A stretch of DNA of 55,422 nt from assembly GCA_964421085.1 (NCBI GenBank), contig CAYQVO010000022.1, forward strand, positions 1-55,422, in the 5' to 3' direction. Every line of letters starts with the position of its first letter. Position 1 is the stretch's first letter. The position numbers and the translations under genes are program-made. A model generated the notes under the pieces. The model did no database searches, was not told the origin of the DNA, and saw only the letters and a program-made list of their open reading frames with translations. This DNA is from CAYQVO01 sp964421085 (lineage in GTDB: Bacteria > Bdellovibrionota_C > UBA2361 > CAYQVO01). Positions 16,792-25,231 of this stretch are shown in pieces.

Positions 16792-19700
16792 ATGGCTAAG
16801 CGGTCAGATATTCACAAGATACTCATCATCGGCTCCGGCCCGATTGTAATCGGCCAGGCGTGTGAGTTCGACTATTCCGGGACTCAGGCATGCAAGGCGC
16901 TGCGGGAGCTTGGATACGAAATAGTCCTGGTCAACTCAAATCCCGCCACCATCATGACCGACCCCGGGATGGCGGATGCGACGTACATAGAACCCCTGAC
17001 AGTCGAAGCCATTACCGAAATCATTGAAAAAGAGCGGCCGGACGCCCTCCTTCCGAATCTCGGCGGCCAGACTGGTCTCAACCTGACGTCCGACCTTCAC
17101 AAAGAGGGAGTTCTTGAAAAGTATGGTGTGCAGGTTATCGGCGTACAGGTTGATGCAATTGAACGTGGAGAGGACCGCACTGCGTTCAAAGAGACCATGA
17201 ACCGGCTCGGCATCGAGATGCCTCGGAGCCAGTCAGTATACACTGTCGAAGACGCCGAGAAGTTTGCGGCCGAGCTTGGATACCCGGTCGTCGTCAGGCC
17301 CGCTTATACAATGGGCGGAACGGGCGGAGGACTTGTATATAACGTCGAGGAACTCAGGACTGTGGCGGAACGGGGACTTGGAGCGAGCCTTATTCACCAG
17401 ATCCTGATTGAGGAATCGGTTCTTGGCTGGGAAGAACTCGAACTGGAGGTCGTCCGGGACAGTAAAAACCAGATGATCACCGTGTGCTTCATCGAGAACG
17501 TCGATCCGATGGGTATCCACACAGGCGACAGCTACTGCACAGCGCCAATGCTGACAATCGCCCCTGCGCTGCAGTCCCGCCTGCAGGAGTATTCATACAA
17601 AGTGGTGGAAGCAATTCAGGTGATCGGCGGAACCAACGTACAGTTCGCGCACGACCCGAAGACAGGCCGCGTCGTGATCATCGAGATCAATCCGCGCACA
17701 TCGCGGAGCTCCGCTCTTGCTTCGAAAGCCACAGGATTTCCAATCGCTCTTATCTCTGCAAAGCTTGCGGCGGGACTCACACTTGACGAGATTCCCTACT
17801 GGCGGGACGGCACCCTTGAAAAATATACTCCATCGGGCGAGTACGTCGTCGTGAAGTTTCCCCGCTGGGCGTTTGAAAAGTTCAAGGGCGTGAAAGACAG
17901 GCTCGGCACGCAGATGCGCGCAGTCGGCGAAGTCATGTCCATCGGGAAAAACTACAAGGAGGCGCTTCAGAAAGCCATTCGTTCCCTCGAAAACGGAAGA
18001 TACGGCCTCGGTTTCGCGAAAGATTACAATAAAAAGAGCATTGAGGAACTTCTCGCAATGCTCGCGCAGCCATCGAGCGAGCGGCAGTTCGTGATGTACG
18101 AAGCGCTTCGCAAGGGAGCTTCCGTCTCCCTTCTTCACGAAAAAACGAAGATCAAGGCATGGTTCATTCAGCAGATGAAAGAGCTTGTTCAGCTTGAAGA
18201 GAAGATCCTCTCATTCAAGGGCGGAGAACTCCCTGATGAACTCCTTATTGAAGCCAAACGCGACGGGTTTGCGGACAGGTATCTTGCATCGATTCTCGGA
18301 GTCACGGAAAAGTCGATTCGTGAAAGACGGCATCGCCTCCGAGTTGAGGAGGGCTGGGAACCCGTGCTTGTATCCGGAGTGGAAGATGCCGCGTATTATT
18401 TCTCGACCTACAACGCCCCCGACAAGGTAGTTGCGGCCAGCCGGAAGAAAATCATGGTGCTTGGGGGCGGACCAAACAGGATTGGACAGGGAATCGAGTT
18501 CGATTACTGCTGCGTACATGCCGCCTTTGCAGTCAAGGACGCAGGGTATGAGACCATCATGGTCAACTGCAACCCTGAGACAGTGTCGACCGACTATGAT
18601 ACGTCGGACAAGCTGTATTTCGAGCCCCTGACTGTCGAGGATGTGCTCAGCATCTACCGCAAAGAGAATCCCGACGGAGTTATTGTGCAGTTTGGAGGCC
18701 AGACTCCTCTGAATATAGCGATGGAGCTCGAGAGAAACGGCGTAAAGATTCTCGGGACGCAGCCCTCGACCATCGAGCTTGCGGAGGATCGCGATCTTTT
18801 CCGCAAAACCATGGATCTTCTCGGAATCCCGATGCCCAAAGCCGCAATGGCAAGCAACATCGAAGAAGCAAGAGCTGCTGCTGAGGCAATCGGCTATCCT
18901 CTGATGCTCCGTCCTTCGTTTGTTCTTGGCGGACGCGGAATGGAGGTGATTTACGATGACGACATGCTTGTCCGGTATGTAAGGGCGGCGACAGGGGTGA
19001 CTCCTGAAAGGCCTATCCTTATCGACAAGTTTCTCGAGAACGCCCTCGAAGTCGAAACTGACGCTGTCAGCGACGGAAATGAAGTCTTCATTCCCGCAAT
19101 AATGGAGCACATCGAACTTGCAGGCATTCATTCAGGCGATTCCGCATGTGTGATTCCAACTGTCAGTGTTCCTGAAAAACACGTGAACACGATCCGGGAG
19201 TACACGGAAAAGATCGCCAGGGAACTCGGCGTCATAGGCGTCATGAACATGCAGTACGCAATCACCAACGATGAAGTGTACGTACTCGAGGCAAATCCCC
19301 GCGCATCGCGCACCGTGCCTCTTGTCTCGAAAGTATGCGGTATACCTCTGGCACGCATCGCGACACAGGTCATGCTGGGAAAAAAGTTGAGCGAGTTTGG
19401 TCTCAAGGAGGGACGCCCCGGGCGCTTCGGGGTCAAGAACGCAGTGTTTCCCTTTGCAATGTTCCCCGAAGTCGACCCGATGCTCGGCCCGGAGATGCGC
19501 TCAACGGGCGAAGTACTTGGACTTGGCCACACCTTCGGCCTTGCATACTACAAGGCGCAGCTTGGAGCGAAGCAGAACCTTCCGCTCCAGGGGACCGTGC
19601 TCATCACTGTGTCCGAGGTAGATCGGCCCGCGGTTCTCGAGGTTGCCGGGAAGTTCAGGGATCTCGGCTTCAAGATCAGGGCAACAACGGGAACGCATGC

Positions 19701-19986
19701 CTTCCTGAAAGAATCCGGCATTGAGTCAGAGCTCATAATGAAACTTCATGATGGGCGCCCGAACATCGTGGATGCGATAAAGAACGGCGAGATTCAGCTC
19801 GTGGTGAATACTCCAATCGGAAGGCTTGGCAAGCAGGATGATTCCTACATCAGGAAGACCGCCGTGAAGTACAGAATTCCGTATATTTTGACGGTAACGG
19901 CGGCCTCCGCAGCCGCTGACGGTATTGCAGCCGCAAGGAAAAATGGCGGGCTTTCGGTAAAGTCACTGCAGAGGGACCGCGGGTGA
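16792..19986 (+). CDS. carB: Carbamoyl-phosphate synthase large subunit
   Basis: A 1064-residue enzyme making carbamoyl phosphate from glutamine-derived ammonia, bicarbonate and 2 ATP for pyrimidine and arginine synthesis. It opens with KILIIGSGPIVIGQACEFDY and repeats the same unit after residue 550 (IMVLGGGPNRIGQGIEFDYC). These are the two ATP-grasp halves, each with INPRTSRSSALASK / ANPRASRTVPLVSK motifs. The C-terminal allosteric MGS domain contains GTHAFLKESGIESELIMKLH. Length is normal. The ATG at 16792 follows GGGG at 8-11 bases. carA is not adjacent. The 215-base upstream interval is shared with a divergent gene. Confidence 0.97.
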   Translation: MAKRSDIHKILIIGSGPIVIGQACEFDYSGTQACKALRELGYEIVLVNSNPATIMTDPGMADATYIEPLTVEAITEIIEKERPDALLPNLGGQTGLNLTSDLHKEGVLEKYGVQVIGVQVDAIERGEDRTAFKETMNRLGIEMPRSQSVYTVEDAEKFAAELGYPVVVRPAYTMGGTGGGLVYNVEELRTVAERGLGASLIHQILIEESVLGWEELELEVVRDSKNQMITVCFIENVDPMGIHTGDSYCTAPMLTIAPALQSRLQEYSYKVVEAIQVIGGTNVQFAHDPKTGRVVIIEINPRTSRSSALASKATGFPIALISAKLAAGLTLDEIPYWRDGTLEKYTPSGEYVVVKFPRWAFEKFKGVKDRLGTQMRAVGEVMSIGKNYKEALQKAIRSLENGRYGLGFAKDYNKKSIEELLAMLAQPSSERQFVMYEALRKGASVSLLHEKTKIKAWFIQQMKELVQLEEKILSFKGGELPDELLIEAKRDGFADRYLASILGVTEKSIRERRHRLRVEEGWEPVLVSGVEDAAYYFSTYNAPDKVVAASRKKIMVLGGGPNRIGQGIEFDYCCVHAAFAVKDAGYETIMVNCNPETVSTDYDTSDKLYFEPLTVEDVLSIYRKENPDGVIVQFGGQTPLNIAMELERNGVKILGTQPSTIELAEDRDLFRKTMDLLGIPMPKAAMASNIEEARAAAEAIGYPLMLRPSFVLGGRGMEVIYDDDMLVRYVRAATGVTPERPILIDKFLENALEVETDAVSDGNEVFIPAIMEHIELAGIHSGDSACVIPTVSVPEKHVNTIREYTEKIARELGVIGVMNMQYAITNDEVYVLEANPRASRTVPLVSKVCGIPLARIATQVMLGKKLSEFGLKEGRPGRFGVKNAVFPFAMFPEVDPMLGPEMRSTGEVLGLGHTFGLAYYKAQLGAKQNLPLQGTVLITVSEVDRPAVLEVAGKFRDLGFKIRATTGTHAFLKESGIESELIMKLHDGRPNIVDAIKNGEIQLVVNTPIGRLGKQDDSYIRKTAVKYRIPYILTVTAASAAADGIAAARKNGGLSVKSLQRDRG

Positions 19987-20224
19987 AGAAGGCGTTCTGA
20001 ATTCCATTTTCCAGCCGCATCTCAATCCGTTCCGGCGGGATGCAACCAACGGCCCTGTTCCATGCGGGCATTTCCCTGCACTGATACCATTCCTCAAATG
20101 GCCCCGCTTCCTTTACGTCATCCTTCGCGCATTCCGTCAATGTTCTCCGGATGCGCGCGTCCCGGGCTTCCATGAGCATGGACAGTATTTCGGGGAATTC
20201 TCCGGGTTTCTCCCCGAAAAACAT
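19850..20224 (-). CDS. Hypothetical protein, antisense overlap with carB end
   Basis: A 124-codon frame starting 13 bases after the inositol-monophosphatase stop on the same strand. The first 79 residues (MFFGEKPGEFPEILSMLMEA onward, with FEEWYQCREMPAWNR) lie outside carB and look like real protein. The last 45 codons run antisense into the 3' end of carB and look like non-coding shadow. There is no clear ribosome-binding site. It may be a small gene whose end was replaced, or chance. Function is unknown. Confidence 0.35.
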   Translation of the reverse strand: MFFGEKPGEFPEILSMLMEARDARIRRTLTECAKDDVKEAGPFEEWYQCREMPAWNRAVGCIPPERIEMRLENGIQNAFFTRGPSAVTLPKARHFSLRLQYRQRLRRPPLPSKYTEFCTSRRSS

Positions 20225-20236
20225 GGAGAAACTTTT

Positions 20237-20893
20237 TCAAATTTTATTGCCGGCCGCTGCCAGCAGGGAAATCAGTTCCGGGTGAATATGCCCGTTGGAG
20301 GCCGCCATGAACGAATTATCCGGCTTCAAGGGCGCCCCGGTCCAGTCCGTCACCTTTCCCCCCGCTTCTTCGACAATCACGATCCCGGCCGCATAGTCCC
20401 AGATTTCATCTTCCGAAACCACAAATGCATCAGCACTCCCCTGCGCCACGTAACAGAGCTCCAGTGCTGTTGTCCCGAAATTTCTGAAACCGGCGAAGCT
20501 CGCAAGACTCCCTATCTGCCTCCCTGCTCTCTCGATGGATTGACTCGAATACCCGCTCTCGACGATGACTACAGGGCGATCATACTGATCCGGGGAGGAA
20601 ACCTTCAGCACGTCCCCGTTTCTGTATGCTCCCCGCCCGGTCTCGGCATAATAACAGTCCCCGGTCACCGGATTGACGACAACTCCTGCACACAGTTTTC
20701 CGGATTTCTCCAGACCGATAGAGATGGAAAACTCGGGGATGCCGCGCGCAAAATTTGTCGTTCCATCAATCGGATCGACAATCCACCGTCGTTCGGCGCC
20801 AGTGCCCTCTGAGCCTCCTTCTTCTCCGAGGAAAGAACATGCGGCGCATTCTTTCAGGATGCTGCGAATGATTCTCTCCGATTCGCGATCCAC
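20237..20893 (-). CDS. Inositol monophosphatase family phosphatase (5' end uncertain)
   Basis: A SuhB/IMPase-type magnesium phosphatase acting on inositol phosphates or related sugar phosphates. Visible metal-site motifs are FLGEEGGSEG, WIVDPIDGTTNFARGIPEFS and WDYAAGIVIVEEAGG. The GTG at 20893 lies inside the conserved TRVDRESERI helix. Homologous sequence clearly continues upstream (DARLAIRAALTAG, then EFEVKKDKGIVTRVD), but no ATG/GTG/TTG is present there before an in-frame stop near 21085, close to the 10-N gap. An assembly or sequencing error has probably damaged the true start. The real protein should have about 255-265 residues. Confidence 0.85.
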   Translation of the reverse strand: MDRESERIIRSILKECAACSFLGEEGGSEGTGAERRWIVDPIDGTTNFARGIPEFSISIGLEKSGKLCAGVVVNPVTGDCYYAETGRGAYRNGDVLKVSSPDQYDRPVVIVESGYSSQSIERAGRQIGSLASFAGFRNFGTTALELCYVAQGSADAFVVSEDEIWDYAAGIVIVEEAGGKVTDWTGAPLKPDNSFMAASNGHIHPELISLLAAAGNKI

Positions 20894-21008
20894 CCGGGTG
20901 ACGATACCCTTGTCCTTTTTGACTTCGAACTCCAGGCGTTCACTCCGCGCAAACTCTGATGCGACAAAAGTTCCGGCCGTCAGGGCTGCGCGTATCGCAA
21001 GCCTTGCA

Positions 21009-21160
21009 TCAGCGGAAACCCGCGCGACGGAGTACGCCCAGCGGTCCAGCCGACAGGCGAAGGCGCAGCTCCGCTCGCGCGATCACGTGGGAGGTCGCAA
21101 TGCGNNNNNNNNNNAAACCCGCGAGTCTTCCCGTAATCTTTTCGCCCGCTCTTCCATCAT
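21009..21160 (-). CDS. Small hypothetical gene interrupted by 10-N gap
   Basis: The reading frame starts at 21160 (MMEERAKRLREDSRV), 12 bases after the stop of the upstream gene, and enters the 10-N gap. After the gap an open frame (RIATSHVIARAELRLRLSAG, ending RRAGFR) stops at 21009. With 10 N the phases do not match, so the real gap length must differ, or two genes are involved. The frame overlaps the first homologous residues of the phosphatase. Not recognised. Confidence 0.35.
21105..21114. other. Scaffold gap (10 N)
   Basis: A placeholder run. Reading frames on the two sides do not join at this length. Confidence 0.95.
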
Positions 21161-21171
21161 CAATCCCTGTA

Positions 21172-21468
21172 TCACGTCCGGCACATCTGCCCCGACTGCA
21201 TTTTCCGCTGCATCAGCCGTCCCAGCAGGTACCCGGAAGCAAATGTCACAAGAAGGAGAGCAAAAAGGCAGTCAAAGAACGGGCTTCCGCTCAATGGCGA
21301 GGATGCGTTATGGATGTATATATCTCCAATCCATCCCTTTCCATCTATATGGCAGGTCCAGTAAGGGTCGCGGGGGTGAAGAACTCTCGGCTCTACCCCG
21401 CACGGAAGACCTGCTTCAACAAGAAAGTCCCTAAGCATCTCAGGATGATGGGTCCATACGTCCGGCAT
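21172..21468 (-). CDS. Hypothetical membrane-anchored protein
   Basis: A 98-residue protein with one C-terminal transmembrane segment (SPFFDCLFALLLVTFASGYL) and a soluble N-terminal part containing MPDVWTHHPEMLRDFLVEAG and DPYWTCHIDGKGWIGD. I chose the ATG at 21468 because it follows GTGGAGAATC with good spacing; an upstream ATG at 21513 lacks a site. It is the first gene of the minus-strand run leading to the phosphatase. Not a family I recognise. Confidence 0.5.
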   Translation of the reverse strand: MPDVWTHHPEMLRDFLVEAGLPCGVEPRVLHPRDPYWTCHIDGKGWIGDIYIHNASSPLSGSPFFDCLFALLLVTFASGYLLGRLMQRKMQSGQMCRT

Positions 21469-21574
21469 TTCGATTCTCCACTTTCGTTCTACTAAAAAGG
21501 GTGAATTTTCCATCTGTCACTGCCGATAGTAATTCAGTATACAGAAAAATACACATCCCCGGTAAAGGAGGTTT

Positions 21575-22423
21575 ATGAGTCTGCGAATTCTTGCGTGTTT
21601 TCTTCTGGTTTTGTTCTCGGTCGGCGGCTGCACGAAATCGGGAGATGACGGCGGAGGCGGAGGGGACGAGCCCGTACCAGGCGAGGTTCAAACTGACTGC
21701 GGCGTGGTAACCGGAGGAAAACTGAAAAACCCCGTGGCGCTTGCCGATGGAAAGCCCGCCACCGTGAAGAGTTCGAACGGCAATACAGTCATCGTTTCGA
21801 CAGCTGAAGGAGATATTCTTGTCAAGCTCCTTGGTATCGGCTCTATTGACCATGATCTTCGCCCGGCCGTTGCGTCCACCATACAGGAACTTTCAGCCGG
21901 AGGAGTGACCTTTTTCCCCGCTGATCCTGCGTGTTCGATAAGTGTTGATGGTGGTAATGCTTCCGGAGGCACCATAATTACAGGCGGGGGCATCAGCCTT
22001 GCGGAAGAACTCATTCACAGAGGACTTGTTCAATACATAGATTCAGGATCAGCCTGCGGTGAAAATCTCGTTTCATCATGCATGGAAGCCCTCATGGAGA
22101 GCTCACCCCGGATTCTCGGTATGATAGACGATTTCCTCTGGAAACCGGAATCCGACGGCCAGAAGACACCCGGGAAACTGGTGGTGCTCCTCTCAGCATG
22201 CAATGCGGATATTGTGGTGAACGGCGAACATCTCCAGTATGACGGTCCATCGAACGGCCGGTGCTCACTGGGACGTTCGAACTCCAAAACAGGGTGCGAC
22301 TTCGGGGCAAATGTGAAGGTGGAGGTGTTCGACCAGGACAACGGCGGCGTATACCTGTTTCCCGACGGCAAGCCTTATTACACCGTCCGGCATGGATGCA
22401 ATCGGGAAGAATTCAAGCATTAG
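21575..22423 (+). CDS. Lipoprotein with degenerate nuclease-like domain
   Basis: A 282-residue lipoprotein: signal peptide with lipobox SVGGC (Cys19), then a Gly/Asp linker. Residues about 60-170 follow the order of a staphylococcal-nuclease OB fold: GNTVIVSTAEGDILVKLLGI, then LAEELIHRGLVQYID. The usual catalytic Arg/Asp/Glu set is not evident, so it may bind rather than cut. The last 75 residues form a Cys-rich beta-like domain (NADIVVNGEHLQYDGPSNGR, GCDFGANVKVEVFDQDNGGV). AAAGGAGGTTT before the ATG is a strong ribosome-binding site. It is divergent from the phosphatase operon and converges on the deaminase with an 11-base overlap. Confidence 0.65.
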   Translation: MSLRILACFLLVLFSVGGCTKSGDDGGGGGDEPVPGEVQTDCGVVTGGKLKNPVALADGKPATVKSSNGNTVIVSTAEGDILVKLLGIGSIDHDLRPAVASTIQELSAGGVTFFPADPACSISVDGGNASGGTIITGGGISLAEELIHRGLVQYIDSGSACGENLVSSCMEALMESSPRILGMIDDFLWKPESDGQKTPGKLVVLLSACNADIVVNGEHLQYDGPSNGRCSLGRSNSKTGCDFGANVKVEVFDQDNGGVYLFPDGKPYYTVRHGCNREEFKH

Positions 22424-22889
22424 CAGTTCTTCCGCCGACTGCAGACTGAAGGCACTGCGTTTCCATGTCCTCGATGCAGACTACGTCGACGCCTGCATCT
22501 GTGAGGACTCGAACGCCCTCGCATTTAATGTCAAGTGCGGGATCGTAAGGCTCCTTCGCTCCAAATACGACCGTCTTGATTCCGGAATGAATGATATGAT
22601 CAACACAGGGAGTCTTCCCAGAAGCCCTGATTGAACAAGGCTCGAGCGTCGAGTAAAGCACCGCGCCAGTAAGGTCGCGGCCGGCTATTACTGCTTTGTG
22701 TATCGCGACGTCTTCGGCGTGTCGAAGTCTCCCATCGGGTTCTTTCAATTCTCCCGTGAATCCGGTCGAAAGAACGGCGCCCCCCTTGTCGACGATGACA
22801 CAACCAACCCCATACCATTTGATATTGCGGCAGTTCCCGGCGGCTTCGAGCGCTTTCTTCATATATTTCAGATGAGCCGTCTCGACCAT
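22413..22889 (-). CDS. RibD-like/CMP-dCMP-type zinc deaminase
   Basis: A 158-residue cytidine-deaminase-fold enzyme. The zinc ligands are in LRHAEDVAIHKA (His-Ala-Glu) and LEPCSIRASGKTPCVDHII (Pro-Cys...Cys). The PC-x8-PC spacing with a KTPC segment resembles the deaminase domain of the riboflavin enzyme RibD more than tRNA adenosine or dCMP deaminases. The reductase domain of RibD is absent and no riboflavin genes are nearby. Residues 23-38 (IKWYGVGCVIVDKGGA) form the first strands. The substrate is uncertain. The last bases overlap the converging lipoprotein gene. Confidence 0.8.
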   Translation of the reverse strand: MVETAHLKYMKKALEAAGNCRNIKWYGVGCVIVDKGGAVLSTGFTGELKEPDGRLRHAEDVAIHKAVIAGRDLTGAVLYSTLEPCSIRASGKTPCVDHIIHSGIKTVVFGAKEPYDPALDIKCEGVRVLTDAGVDVVCIEDMETQCLQSAVGGRTANA

Positions 22890-22961
22890 TGAAGTATCTT
22901 TATTGCACGCCTTTATCCCGATTTGAAGGTCTGCAGCGCTTCCTTATAACATACCTTTAAT

Positions 22962-23005
22962 AAAGGGGACGGTTCCTATTATTAATAATAGGAACCGTCC
23001 CCTTT
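22962..23005. repeat. 44-base perfect palindrome (REP-like element)
   Basis: Two 22-base arms (left arm begins AAAGGGGACGGTTCC) meet with no spacer. RNA from either strand would form a very long hairpin, and the plus-strand copy is followed by more T residues. It lies between divergent genes, so it is not an ordinary terminator. The GGGGACGGTTCC arm resembles palindromic elements I recall beside REP-associated transposases, but this needs a search. Confidence 0.8.
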
Positions 23006-23045
23006 TTTTGATAGATTCAAATATCTGAAACGGGAAAAGAAACTT

Positions 23046-24101
23046 ATGCCGGAAAGAAGCGGATCGCCGGACATCATTCGAATCATGTTCGCAGGGCTCT
23101 TTATCGGCATCCTCATGATCGGAAGCTTCTGGATATTGAGGCCGTTCATCTCGGCTGTCGTATGGGCGACCATGATTGTAATTCCCACCTGGCCTCTGAT
23201 GCTCTGGATGAAGGATCGTCTGTGGGGCAGTCGCATTCTTGCGGTCCTCGTCATGGTTCTGTTCCTCAGCGTTCTCGTGTTTGTCCCTGTCTGGCTCGTG
23301 ATAAGAACGATTATCGCAAACACGGACACTCTCACGGAATGGACGACAGTGGTCATGCAGTTCGAGATTCCGGAGGCGCCCGTCTGGGTATGGGGGATAC
23401 CTCTGGTGGGTGAGAAGATAGCGGCGGCCTGGTCCGGACTGGCCGTTGCCGAGCAGAAGGACATAATGGCCAGACTCACTCCCTACTTCGTGAATTTCAT
23501 AAAGTTCCTGCCCGCGCAGCTTGGAAACGCGGGAGTGATTTTCATTCATTTTCTTATCACCCTGATTGTTTCGATTGTTCTCTATTTCAAAGGCGAGTCT
23601 GCGGCAAAGGGAGTGCGCGCATTTGCACGGCGCATTGCCGCCGACAGGGGCGATCAGGCGGTGATACTGGCCGCACAGGCGGTAAAAGCTGTGGCGATGG
23701 GAATAATCGTGACAGCTCTTGTTCAGGCTGCCGTCGCATGGTCAGGATTTGTTATTGCAGGCATTCCATACTCGATTCTTCTCACTGCGATTATTTTTGT
23801 TCTTAGCGTAATACAGGTGGGAGCGGCCCCTGTGCTCGTCCCCACGATCATCTGGCTGTACTGGAGCGGAGATGCGGGCTGGGGAACATTCATTTTGATC
23901 TGGTCGCTCCTTGTCATGGGCGTCGACAACCTCCTGCGGCCGTATCTCATCAAGCGCGGCGCAAATCTTCCTCTTCTTCTGATTTTTGCCGGAGTAATAG
24001 GGGGCCTGATAAGTTTCGGCATTCTCGGGCTCTTTATAGGGCCTGTCATACTCGCGGTCACATACACACTTATTAACGCATGGGTCGATGAAGCAATATG
24101 A
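23046..24101 (+). CDS. AI-2E family membrane transporter/permease
   Basis: A 351-residue polytopic inner-membrane protein of the AI-2E exporter/YdiK/PerM family, with seven to eight hydrophobic segments. The N-terminus has the pair IRIMFAGLFIGILMIGSFWI and FISAVVWATMIVIPTWPLM. A soluble periplasmic loop (about 95-150) contains VWVWGIPLVGEKIAAAW. The C-terminal half has the family hallmarks ILLTAIIFVLSVIQVGAAPV and GVIGGLISFGILGLFIGPVI. Closest in layout to YdiK. The transported substrate is unknown; family members export autoinducer-2 or sodium. It stands as a single gene after the 44-base palindrome. Confidence 0.85.
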   Translation: MPERSGSPDIIRIMFAGLFIGILMIGSFWILRPFISAVVWATMIVIPTWPLMLWMKDRLWGSRILAVLVMVLFLSVLVFVPVWLVIRTIIANTDTLTEWTTVVMQFEIPEAPVWVWGIPLVGEKIAAAWSGLAVAEQKDIMARLTPYFVNFIKFLPAQLGNAGVIFIHFLITLIVSIVLYFKGESAAKGVRAFARRIAADRGDQAVILAAQAVKAVAMGIIVTALVQAAVAWSGFVIAGIPYSILLTAIIFVLSVIQVGAAPVLVPTIIWLYWSGDAGWGTFILIWSLLVMGVDNLLRPYLIKRGANLPLLLIFAGVIGGLISFGILGLFIGPVILAVTYTLINAWVDEAI

Positions 24102-24310
24102 AGAAAAGAACTTTGATTCTTTCCATGATTTCGATTTTTCCTGTTTCATGCTGAGGAAATTCGCACGACACCGCGGTTATTGAAGCGAGAATAGCCAAGG
24201 CCGGGCGAAACCTTCTCTCCAAAGCGAAACCCGGCGTTGCCGAATGACCGTCCGATTGCTTTTTCGGCCACCGGGCGCTATTTTTTCAGGCACACCAGGA
24301 GGAAGTTAAA

Positions 24311-25231
24311 GTGGCCGTCATTCGCGCATTCGTGAAAAAGATGCGGGCAGGTAATGTCCTGCGCTATGCAGTGCTTGCTGCATGGCTTGTCTTTACCCTC
24401 GCTCTTACCGCCTGGTGGGCATACTTCGCATTCCGGCAGCTTAATGAACTTGCCCGCCTGGACGTCGAACACATTGAAAGCATTTCGCGCTACCACAGAA
24501 TGCTCGTCTGGGAAGGCGCCACTCTTTTCCTCTGCCTTACAGGAGGCGCTGCCTGGCTTGCCTTCCTTATGCACAGGGAAACGAGGGAGAAGAACCGCTT
24601 TCAGGAGTTCATGGCTGCGTTTACCCACGAGCTTAAAACGCCCATAGCAAGCATGAAGCTTCAGGCGGAAGTTCTGCAGGAGAAAATTTTTGATGATTCC
24701 GGCCGGCGGAAGGCGGCCATGCTCCTTGCCGATCTGGAAAGACTTAATCTCAGACTTGAGAATTCGCTTTTTCTTTCGGCCCGGTCGAATCTGAAACTCC
24801 TGAACGAGCATATCCGTCTTTCCGCCCTTCTGGATCTGGTGAAAATGGGGTGGCCCTCCATCGAACTTCTGCGGGGCGGCGACTGCGAAATTCGTGGAGA
24901 CAGTCGCGCTGTGGAAGTTATCGCCGGAAACATTCTCCAGAACGCGGCAGTTCATGGAAATGCGTCACAGATCCGCATCGAAGTCAAAGATTCCGGAAGC
25001 GGCCTCGTGCGGATGGAATTCACGGACAACGGCAGGGGCTACAGAGGGGAGCCGAAGCTTCTCGGCAGACTCTTCGCCAGACCTTCTTCGGAGAGCGGCT
25101 CGGGCATAGGGCTCTATCTCATAAAGATGCTGTGCGGAAGAATGGGAGGAACGGCAGAATTCAAGCCGATGGACGGCGGTTTTCAGGTGGCGCTGGAAAT
25201 TCCCGGAAAAGCGGAGCACGCCCGGACATGA
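24311..25231 (+). CDS. Sensor histidine kinase (two transmembrane segments)
   Basis: A 306-residue membrane histidine kinase. It starts at a GTG behind AGGAGGAAG. Transmembrane helices lie at about 17-42 and 65-85, separated by a very short periplasmic loop, so it probably senses in or at the membrane. The phospho-acceptor is His106 in FTHELKTPIASMK. ATP-binding boxes are NILQNAAVHGN, DNGRGYRG and GSGIGLYLIKML. The stop codon overlaps the start of its response regulator (ATGA). It heads the run leading to cytochrome c maturation genes, so it may control or accompany respiration. Confidence 0.93.
   Translation: MAVIRAFVKKMRAGNVLRYAVLAAWLVFTLALTAWWAYFAFRQLNELARLDVEHIESISRYHRMLVWEGATLFLCLTGGAAWLAFLMHRETREKNRFQEFMAAFTHELKTPIASMKLQAEVLQEKIFDDSGRRKAAMLLADLERLNLRLENSLFLSARSNLKLLNEHIRLSALLDLVKMGWPSIELLRGGDCEIRGDSRAVEVIAGNILQNAAVHGNASQIRIEVKDSGSGLVRMEFTDNGRGYRGEPKLLGRLFARPSSESGSGIGLYLIKMLCGRMGGTAEFKPMDGGFQVALEIPGKAEHART

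Noticed and set aside
22962..23005. Palindrome read as an ordinary bidirectional terminator
   Set aside because: The flanking genes diverge, so no transcript is expected to end there.
24200..24268. Inverted repeats GCCGGG/CCCGGC and GCCGAA/TTCGGC after the AI-2E transporter gene
   Set aside because: Stems are only 6 bp with long loops; the later T tract is too far away for a confident terminator.
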